A stretch of 7,399 nt of DNA, taken from contig CAZAED010000041.1 in NCBI GenBank assembly GCA_964484145.1, positions 1 to 7,399 of the forward strand, read 5' to 3'. The DNA is from JAEUSF01 sp964484145 (lineage in GTDB: Bacteria > Patescibacteriota > Doudnabacteria > UBA920). Numbering within the stretch: the stretch's first letter is position 1; the number at the start of each line of letters is the position of its first letter. The translations under genes and the position numbers were made by a program. The notes under the pieces were generated by a model. The model was not told the DNA's origin. It made no database searches and saw only the letters and a list, made by a program, of their open reading frames with translations. Below, in pieces: positions 1-6,400 of the stretch.

Positions 1-887
1 AACTTTCCGCTACCTCTGACACTACTATATATATATACTTTGGCAACTCTGGAGCAAGCGACCAGCAGGATATTACCAATGTTTGGGATAGTAATTATAA
101 GGGAGTGTGGCATTTAAGCGAAATCCCCAGTGCTACTAATAACGACAGTACATCTAACAATAACGATGGTACGCCTCAAGGTATGGAGAGCGGAGACCAG
201 GTTACCGGAAAAATAGACGGTTCCTTAACTTTTGACGGCAGTGACACTGAATATGTAAATGTTTCGGACCATGCTAGTTTGGATATTTCTTCTAACTTAT
301 CAGTTTGTGCTTGGATCAATCCAAGCGCTTTGCCTGCCGCAAGCACAGCTGACGGAATAGTTAATAAAGGCGGTGCAGGAGAATCTGCTGGCTTTAATCA
401 TAACTGGTATTTTGTTGTTGCTAAAGACGTGTTTGTGACCGGTGATGGCGTCGCATGGGGTTTTGAGAATAATGCGGGCCAAAATTTTCAAGCCGATGAT
501 TCTAACTTCACAATGACCTTGGGAACATTTTATTATTATTGCGGGGTATTTGATGATACTGCGAACACAGTAAGTATTTTTAGAAATGGTCTAAATGTTA
601 AGCAGACTACAGGAGTAACAGATGTACCAATAACCGGTACTCAGCCAGTAGTTATTGGAGCTTTTAGCGACGTGCATAATGCCGGGAATCATTTTAATGG
701 GATTATAGATGAAGTTCGTGTTTCTAGCACTGCCCGTTCTGATGACTGGATAAAAACTGAATACAAAAACCAAACTTCACCGGGAAATTTTTATTCTTAC
801 GGTGCGTTGGGTGCTTCTAGTAGGCAAGACAGTTCCGGAGGTAGTACCCCCACGGTGAAGGTTAGGGGAGGGGTGAAGTTTAGATAA
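1..887 (+). CDS. Surface protein with DUF2341 tail and LamG domain (5' partial)
   Basis: The frame is open from base 3 to the TAA at 885-887, giving 294 visible residues; the N-terminus lies outside the window. The first 40 or so residues (YFGNSGASDQQD, then VWDSNYKGVWHLSE) are the end of a DUF2341 domain. This is followed by a LamG/concanavalin A-like jelly roll: SLTFDGSDTEYVNVSD and LSVCAWINP at its start, and the closing signature IDEVRVSSTARSDDWIKTEY. Such domains usually bind carbohydrate or protein ligands outside the cell. The Met at 105 is internal and not a real start, because homology continues upstream of it. After LamG comes a short Ser/Gly linker and a basic end, KVRGGVKFR. No membrane anchor is visible in this part. 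The same DUF2341-LamG pair recurs in the large gene starting at 3397, so the two proteins are paralogous in this part. The ligand is unknown. The domain call is firm; the role is inferred. Confidence 0.85.
   Translation, partial: LSATSDTTIYIYFGNSGASDQQDITNVWDSNYKGVWHLSEIPSATNNDSTSNNNDGTPQGMESGDQVTGKIDGSLTFDGSDTEYVNVSDHASLDISSNLSVCAWINPSALPAASTADGIVNKGGAGESAGFNHNWYFVVAKDVFVTGDGVAWGFENNAGQNFQADDSNFTMTLGTFYYYCGVFDDTANTVSIFRNGLNVKQTTGVTDVPITGTQPVVIGAFSDVHNAGNHFNGIIDEVRVSSTARSDDWIKTEYKNQTSPGNFYSYGALGASSRQDSSGGSTPTVKVRGGVKFR
78..116 (+). repeat. DUF2341-LamG junction, copy 1
   Basis: These 39 bases match 6424-6462 at 34 of 39 positions, in the same reading frame. Four of the five differences are third-codon-position changes and one gives Asn versus Ser. 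This marks the two genes as paralogous over this module. Confidence 0.8.
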
Positions 888-904
888 CAAAATATGGACA
901 ACTG

Positions 905-966
905 AACCATTCAGAGCGGAGCGAAGAATCCCTTTAAAGGGACTCCTCTCTTCGCTCGGAGTGGTT
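905..966. repeat. Nested palindromic intergenic element
   Basis: The outer arms AACCA (905-909) and TGGTT (962-966) enclose a 9-bp perfect stem, GAGCGAAGA (919-927) with TCTTCGCTC (949-957). Inside it sits a perfect 14-bp palindrome, TCCCTTTAAAGGGA (929-942). No T run follows on either strand, so it is not a standard intrinsic terminator. The core (TTCTTCGCTCCGCTCTGAAT when read on the minus strand) resembles the short palindromic repeats often scattered between bacterial genes; that comparison is from memory. It lies 17 bases after the LamG gene and may stabilise its mRNA end or be a dispersed repeat. Confidence 0.6.
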
Positions 967-990
967 AAAACTAACTTATCTTATGAAGGC

Positions 991-1019
991 TGTAAAATTA
1001 AAAGTCAAATAAGTATAAT
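991..1019 (+). promoter_or_regulatory. Possible promoter of the YYY membrane-protein gene
   Basis: A perfect TATAAT lies at 1014-1019. The hexamer 17 bases upstream, TGTAAA (991-996), matches the -35 consensus at only three of six positions. Transcription would start near 1026, leaving an mRNA leader of fewer than ten bases before the ATG at 1033. This fits the lack of a ribosome binding site there. AT-rich DNA often contains chance TATAAT boxes, so the call is tentative. Confidence 0.35.
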
Positions 1020-1032
1020 TTTTTAAACATAT

Positions 1033-3135
1033 ATGATCATATTCCAAGCCACAATTTTTTATTTAATATTTTTACTATTTTTGGGCATTGGTTTACCTGT
1101 GTCAATTAGGGTATTTAAAAATAGGCCAACTCTGGCTTTTGTAGCGGCGCGGTTTTTTGGTTTTGTTTTGTTTGGCTACTTAGTGTGGCTTTTAGCTTCT
1201 GTAAAATTATTAAATTACCAAAATACGGGAATTATTACCGCTGGGTTTATTTTATTGATTATTTTTGGATTTTACTTTTCAAAAAGTTATTTAAAAAATT
1301 TATTTAAAACTCATCTAACAGACAAGCGGGCATCATCAGTATTAAAAAAAGTTGTAATTATTGAAAGTTTAACTTTTTTCGCTTACTTAGCCTACTTGTA
1401 TTTGCGAAGCTATAATGGCGCCATAAACGGAACAGAAAGGTTTATGGATATGGCGCTACTTTCCGCTTCCGGTAAGAGCGAATATTTTCCCTTTATTGAC
1501 CCGTGGTACGCGGGACATACGGTTAACTATTATTATTATGGCTCGTATTTAATGAGCCTAATAAGCAACCTTTCGCGTACAGTGTATAGCTTGTCTTACA
1601 ATTTTTCTTTAGGTTTAATTTACAGCCAAAGTTTAATGCTGGCGGGAGTAATTGGCTATTTGCTAACTAAGTCAAAAAAATTAGCCATATTGGGCGCTTT
1701 GCTAGTAACTACCGCAGGCACATTGTTTTTTGCCGGCTGTACTCTAAAAGCTTCTTTAGGCGAAACTGTAAAACAATGTTCTTATGCTTCTTCCACCAGG
1801 CTGTATACGCCTTCCTATATTATTAACGAAATTCCGTCTTACAGTTTTACGGTAGGGGATTTACACGCGCATCTTTTGGCTTTGCCTTTTTTTCTATTTG
1901 CGCTTTTGCTAATTTACCAATTAGCATTTAGTAAAAAACCATCCGCGTTATTGTTCGGTATGCTCGGAGTTTCTTTGGCCACCAGCGGGATGATAAACGC
2001 CTGGGACTTAATTACCTTAGGGTGCTTGTTGTTTTTAGTTGTTATGTATAAACTTTGGCGCGCGGAAAATTTAGAATCAAAAAAATATTTACTTGCTTAT
2101 TTGCTTACTTGCTTTCTGCTTATAGCTTTCCTTATGTACCCGGCGCTGAGAAATTTTTCCAGTCCGGTGCTTGGACTTGGCTTTATTCCTTCTTATGTAA
2201 ACTTACACCAGCTTTCAAATGTTCAGTGGCCGACTCCGCTTTTAGCTCAAGTTGGGATGTGGGGAATATTTTTGGCAGGAATTTTTGCCGCTTTGATTTT
2301 TAAAAGAAAATTTTTAAAAGAAAACTTGTTTGTCGTGCCTGCCGCGGTTTTGGCGCTGGGAATTATTTTGGGAGTAGAAGTAGTTTTTATTCGCGATATT
2401 TACAGCGTGGCCAATCCGCCTTACTTTAGGGCAAACACAACTTTTAAATTTGGTTACCATGCCTGGACTTTATTTTCATTAATTTTTGCATTCTGCATTT
2501 CATTATTAGCTGGCCATGAGAAAGTAAAAAAAACAAAATTAGTTAAATGGTTAATTATTTTAGTTATCACTAGCGGAGCCTTTTATCCGTACCAGGCTAT
2601 AAAGCAGTTTTATTTAAACGACAAAGATAAAAATATTGAAAGTTTGAACGGAAGCCTTTGGATGCAAACTTCAATGGGTGATGATTTAGCCGCAATAGAA
2701 TTTATAAATCAAAATATAAAGCATCGCGCCGTGATAGTCGAAGCCGTGGGTGACAGCTATACAAGCTACGCGCGCATAAACACTTTTACCGGAAGTATTG
2801 CTCCCGTGGGTTGGCAAACGCACGAGTGGACTTGGCGATTTGAAGGCAAGAACGCTAAAAATTTTAAATCAGGAGAGCAGGTAGAAACAGGTTGGGGTAA
2901 AGTAGCTAAGGTTGCAAGCGATATTCAAAAACTTTACGAGACAAAAGACATAACAGAAGCAAAACAAATAATTGAAAGTTATAAAATTGAATATATTTAT
3001 GTTGGAAATTTGGAAAGACAGAAATATTTAAATATTTTTGAGGACAAATTTTATCAAATCGGCAGTATAATTTTTGAAGCAGGAGGAAGCAAACTTTTTA
3101 TGGTTAAAAAAATTGACAAAAGGCTTAAAATTTGA
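1033..3135 (+). CDS. Chlor_Arch_YYY / DUF2298 family polytopic membrane protein
   Basis: This is a complete 700-residue protein with many hydrophobic segments from residue 1 to about 520 and a soluble C-terminal part (about 530-700). Family signatures are NYYYYG at 165-170 (the YYYxG motif), GTERFMDMA near 133-141, GDLHAHLLALPFF from 275, NPPYFRANTTFKF near 461-473, EAVGDSYTSYARI from 570, GWQTHEW from 593 and YIYVGNLER ending at 662. The length fits the single-domain class of the family (about 700-900 residues). Function is unproven. The conserved acidic and His residues in predicted loops of a multi-pass protein suggest a GT-C-like glycosyltransferase acting on lipid-linked sugar, but that is inference. 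ATG 1033 is the first start after an in-frame TAA (1024-1026) and has no Shine-Dalgarno. The gene ends TGA, immediately followed by TAG. It sits between two genes for secreted LamG proteins. Confidence 0.88.
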   Translation: MIIFQATIFYLIFLLFLGIGLPVSIRVFKNRPTLAFVAARFFGFVLFGYLVWLLASVKLLNYQNTGIITAGFILLIIFGFYFSKSYLKNLFKTHLTDKRASSVLKKVVIIESLTFFAYLAYLYLRSYNGAINGTERFMDMALLSASGKSEYFPFIDPWYAGHTVNYYYYGSYLMSLISNLSRTVYSLSYNFSLGLIYSQSLMLAGVIGYLLTKSKKLAILGALLVTTAGTLFFAGCTLKASLGETVKQCSYASSTRLYTPSYIINEIPSYSFTVGDLHAHLLALPFFLFALLLIYQLAFSKKPSALLFGMLGVSLATSGMINAWDLITLGCLLFLVVMYKLWRAENLESKKYLLAYLLTCFLLIAFLMYPALRNFSSPVLGLGFIPSYVNLHQLSNVQWPTPLLAQVGMWGIFLAGIFAALIFKRKFLKENLFVVPAAVLALGIILGVEVVFIRDIYSVANPPYFRANTTFKFGYHAWTLFSLIFAFCISLLAGHEKVKKTKLVKWLIILVITSGAFYPYQAIKQFYLNDKDKNIESLNGSLWMQTSMGDDLAAIEFINQNIKHRAVIVEAVGDSYTSYARINTFTGSIAPVGWQTHEWTWRFEGKNAKNFKSGEQVETGWGKVAKVASDIQKLYETKDITEAKQIIESYKIEYIYVGNLERQKYLNIFEDKFYQIGSIIFEAGGSKLFMVKKIDKRLKI

Positions 3136-3141
3136 TAGAAT
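3113..3141 (+). promoter_or_regulatory. Near-consensus sigma-70-type promoter
   Basis: A perfect -35 TTGACA (3113-3118), an optimal 17-base spacer and a -10 TAGAAT (3136-3141, five of six consensus bases). The -35 lies in the last codons of the YYY gene, and the -10 begins right after its TGA stop. Predicted transcription start is near 3148. It would drive the leader region and probably the large secreted-protein gene at 3397; it is the best promoter-like match noticed in the window. Confidence 0.65.
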
Positions 3142-3147
3142 AATATA

Positions 3148-3355
3148 AAGAAATTTGAAAAAAAGACGAAACCCAGGTAGTAAAACTACTAAATATGTTT
3201 TTACTGCTAGGTGAGAAATAAAAATAAAAAAAGCCTTTAATAAACTAATTAAATTTAATAGTTTAGTACGGGGCAAGCAAAAATAAAGTTGAATATTGCC
3301 CAAAATAAGGTAAAAGTTATGTTTCACAAACAAAAGAGGAGAATCCTCATTTTTT
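3148..3355 (+). ncRNA. Candidate structured leader RNA or small RNA
   Basis: This stretch runs from the predicted start of the 3113-3141 promoter to an intrinsic terminator. Three inverted repeats lie inside. The first pairs 3173-3185 with 3199-3211 (12 of 13 positions paired, counting two G-T pairs). The second pairs TAAACT (3241-3246) with AGTTTA (3260-3265) around the palindrome ATTAAATTTAAT (3248-3259). The third pairs GGGCAA (3271-3276) with TTGCCC (3296-3301). The terminator follows at 3336-3355. A transcript of about 200 bases ending there, or reading through into the gene at 3397, would be a small RNA or an attenuating leader. I do not recognise a known riboswitch, 6S, SRP or tmRNA signature. 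AT-rich DNA forms weak inverted repeats by chance, so the confidence is modest. Confidence 0.35.
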
Positions 3356-3372
3356 CCTCCTTACATCCTTAA
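3319..3372 (+). CDS. Possible 17-codon leader peptide
   Basis: ATG 3319 opens a 17-residue ORF (MFHKQKRRILIFSSLHP) ending in TAA 3370-3372. It has an AAGG (3307-3310) eight bases upstream, a better ribosome binding site than either large gene has. The ORF runs through both arms of the terminator at 3336-3355, so translating it would interfere with that hairpin, as in a leader-peptide attenuator. It is in the same frame as the gene at 3397, separated by one stop. The peptide is basic and shows no obvious run of a single regulatory amino acid. It could easily be a chance ORF. Confidence 0.2.
   Translation: MFHKQKRRILIFSSLHP
3336..3355 (+). terminator. Small intrinsic terminator before the large gene
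   Basis: A 5-bp stem GAGGA (3336-3340) with TCCTC (3344-3348), a three-base loop, one A and then six T (3350-3355). The stem is short, so termination would be partial. A second TCCTC (3355-3359) could pair with the same left arm as an alternative structure. It may end transcripts from the YYY gene or act as an attenuator 41 bases before ATG 3397. Confidence 0.45.
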
Positions 3373-3396
3373 TTACTTAAAACTTACAACTATTTT

Positions 3397-3471
3397 ATGC
3401 CCAAAGACTTTACAAAAAAAATCATCATCACCCTCTGTATCTCCCTTCTCCTGCCAAACACAGCAAGAGCT
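3397..3471 (+). other. Signal peptide of the large secreted protein
   Basis: Residues 1-25 show a basic start (K3, K7, K8), a hydrophobic core (IIITLCISLLL) and an Ala-Arg-Ala end at 23-25, typical of signal peptidase I cleavage before L26. No lipobox Cys is present at the cleavage site, so a lipoprotein is unlikely. Confidence 0.75.
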
Positions 3472-6400
3472 TTAACTATGAAGGAGATACTTCAGGGGTA
3501 TGATGATTTAAGGCCTGGCCAGGTGCTCGGAGCAATTACCCAAATTCCAAATTTTGGCCACATTCAGACGGGTACAATTACTTATTCCACGCCTCCCTCA
3601 AACGTGCTTGCTTGGCAAGCCGGGCATCATGATTTTTTTATTGCCGGGCCTGACCCAAGGCCATACAATCCCAATGTTTTGTGGGTGACCTATAAAGATT
3701 TTCAATTTATATATTTATCGGAAATTTGGAATCTTAGGTCACACGCCTCAGCTAATGGTTTTTATGAAGATGACTACTTTATTCATATGTCAGTTGACTA
3801 CAATAACAACGGCAGACCATGGAATGCGATGGACAAGTTTGGAATTTGGGAAAATGGAAAAGGCGTTTTTACTTACAACAGCAGTTTTACCGACAAAACC
3901 ACAGACGCTTATGACGCGGATTCGGGCGATGTGCCAATTACCAAGTCATTATATTTGGGCTATGGTGTTCCTTTTGATCGTGTTAATTTTAATTTATCCC
4001 AATTTCAGTCTGGTGGAACAGTATCTTGGGAGTATTACAATGGCAACGACTGGTCGCCTTTAATTTTACGTTCAGATGAGACCAACAATCTCTCTACCAA
4101 TGGATTGGTCGTATTTACGCCACCAGCTGATTGGCTGGCCACTTCTGTTAACGGCTCTAAAAATAAGTGGTGGGTTAGGTTGACGGTAAACGGCGCGGTT
4201 ACGAATCCTATTGCGACATCAATTAAGGGTGATGATTGGAAAACTGATGGGATAAGTCGGGGGTGGGCGGCCAGTAATACAGGCAGAGTAGTTTGTTGCG
4301 GCGGCAGTTATGAATATGATCCAAATCCTCCCGCTGGAGCGAGTGCGCGGTTTAAATTTCAAAGCAGAGTGGCAGCCGGTTGGAGTGCTAATGCCAGTTT
4401 TATCGGAAATCATTCAAAGGTGATAAATAATCGGCGTCCATGGACAGAATTTTTAGCTGATTTAGTAATTGCAGATATCAAGGCGAGAAATATTAGCGGT
4501 ATTATGCTCGATGACTTAAATTCCATCTATACAGGAAATATTAACAGTCCGAGTGATTGGAAGCTGAAGATGGATTGGGGTTCGACTACGTTTACTGAAT
4601 ACATGCAGCACATCGTTGATTCTTACAAAGTATTTACTGATTTGATCCATACGGCGGTTCCAAGCGCAAAAGTAGGCGGTAATTGTGCGGCTTGCAAGGA
4701 ACCGGGGTTACTTTCTGGCGATTATGTTTTGATAGAGAATTTTAGCGGTATTACCCCAGGCGAGATGAATTTTAACCCTGCTACGAGTGAGGCAATTACC
4801 TTCGATGATTTTTTGCCCGCCAATAATCCTTTAGGAACAAAAGGTTATCTTATGTTAATGGATAGTTATTCGGCTGACAAACTTGACTATTTTGGCAATT
4901 GGCATGCCTGGGATAAAGGGAATCGCCGCCCAATAGCCAGTTTAGCTTTTTACTATATTGGCTCCAACGGCCCTTCCGGTAACACCTACTTACATTACAA
5001 TTCCCTAGGGGTAACCTACTCCGAGTCAGACGAAGTTTGGTATTATAGTGATTCTGTTGGTACACTCTCTTCCCCTTTATCTGTAAGTACCACCTATACT
5101 CAAAAAAGTATTTATGGTGATTTTACCTCGTTTCCATCTAAGGGAACTATTAAAATTGGCAATTTGGGCGAACATATAGATTCTTTTACCAAAGCCAGCA
5201 ATTCAGAATTGCGTTTTAGTGAGCCCGTCTATAATGCCTATCCGGCTGGCACCCCGGTATCATTTGTCCTAAGTGCTCGTCAATCGAGCAGTCTTTCTAT
5301 CCCTTTGGAGAAGATTCACAGGTGGTCAAATTGGTTTCCTGCAATGGGGATAGATGTTGGAGTTCCAGATTCAAGCGGCCATAACGGCGGCAGCAGAGAT
5401 TTAGCATTTAGGACCCCTACTCAATTAGGAGATACCGGTCGAAATATTTGGCGTAGAGATTACACTAAAGCCGTAATGCTTCTCCGTCCCGCCACTTACG
5501 CAACTTCCGCAGCTCAAATTAATACTTTTTCACAATCTATTGATCTTGGTGGAACTTATTATCCTTTGTATGCCGATGGGACAACTGGTTCAGGTATTAC
5601 TTCAATAAGTTTACGACACGGAGAAGGGGCGATTTTAATGAAATCTCCGACCACTCCTACAAATTATATTCCTCCCGTAACCCCCATAACTCCCACCCCA
5701 ACCCCTACTCCTACCACAGTAGATACCACAGCTCCTGTCATATCTGCTGTTACTTCTTCTAACATAACCTCTACTTCAGCCAAAATAACCTGGACTACCA
5801 ACGAAGCATCAGACAGCCAGATAGAATATGGCCTTTCTTCTGCCTATGGAGCAGTTTCTCCTGTAGATACAATACTAACTCTTAACCATATAGTTAACTT
5901 CTCTAACCTTACTCCCAACACTACTTATTACTACAGAGTAAAGAGTAGAGATTTAAGCGGTAACCTTAGTATTTCCCAAGGACAAAGCTTTACCACCATA
6001 GCTGTATTAGCAACTCCTACACCTACCCCAACACCAACTCCTACAGTAACCCCTACTCCTACACCTACCCAAACAACTACCACAGGGGAGTGGTATAATC
6101 CATCATTTACTTACAAAAAGACTCTAACCATAAACAAAGCTCAAATACAAGGAACTCTTACTAATTTCCCTGTCCTTGTCTCTGTTACAGACCCGGAACT
6201 TAAGTCTACCTCTAACTCTGGCAAGGTAGCTTCTACCTTAGGTTATGACCTAGTCTTTACCATATCTAACAATACTAAACTCTCTCATGAAATAGAGAAG
6301 TATGACCCTGCTACAGGACAGCTTATTGCTTGGGTTAAAGTTCCTTCTCTAACATCAGCCGCAGATACTACCCTTAACCTTTACTTTGGTAATTCTTCTG

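Noticed and set aside
26..38. TA repeat as a phase-variable tract
   Set aside because: It is short and simply encodes TIYIY within a conserved DUF2341 strand; nothing suggests switching.
905..966. Intrinsic terminator of the upstream gene
   Set aside because: The hairpin is good but no T run follows on either strand, so it was listed as a repeat-like element.
3133..3138. TGA recoded as glycine (code 25, as in Gracilibacteria)
   Set aside because: TGA sits exactly where the family's protein ends, and the 1334-codon gene uses no in-frame TGA.
3028..3333. 101-codon minus-strand ORF across the YYY gene end and leader
   Set aside because: It overlaps well-supported YYY family sequence, and its composition is just that of AT-rich DNA read backwards. 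No recognisable domain.
3148..3355. Known RNA class (6S, SRP, tmRNA, common riboswitches)
   Set aside because: No long end-to-end pairing, no SRP tip loop, no tRNA-like end and no conserved riboswitch core could be recognised.
3755..4063. 102-codon + strand ORF in another frame
   Set aside because: It lies wholly inside the large secreted-protein gene, whose frame has a coherent domain pattern; this frame has none.
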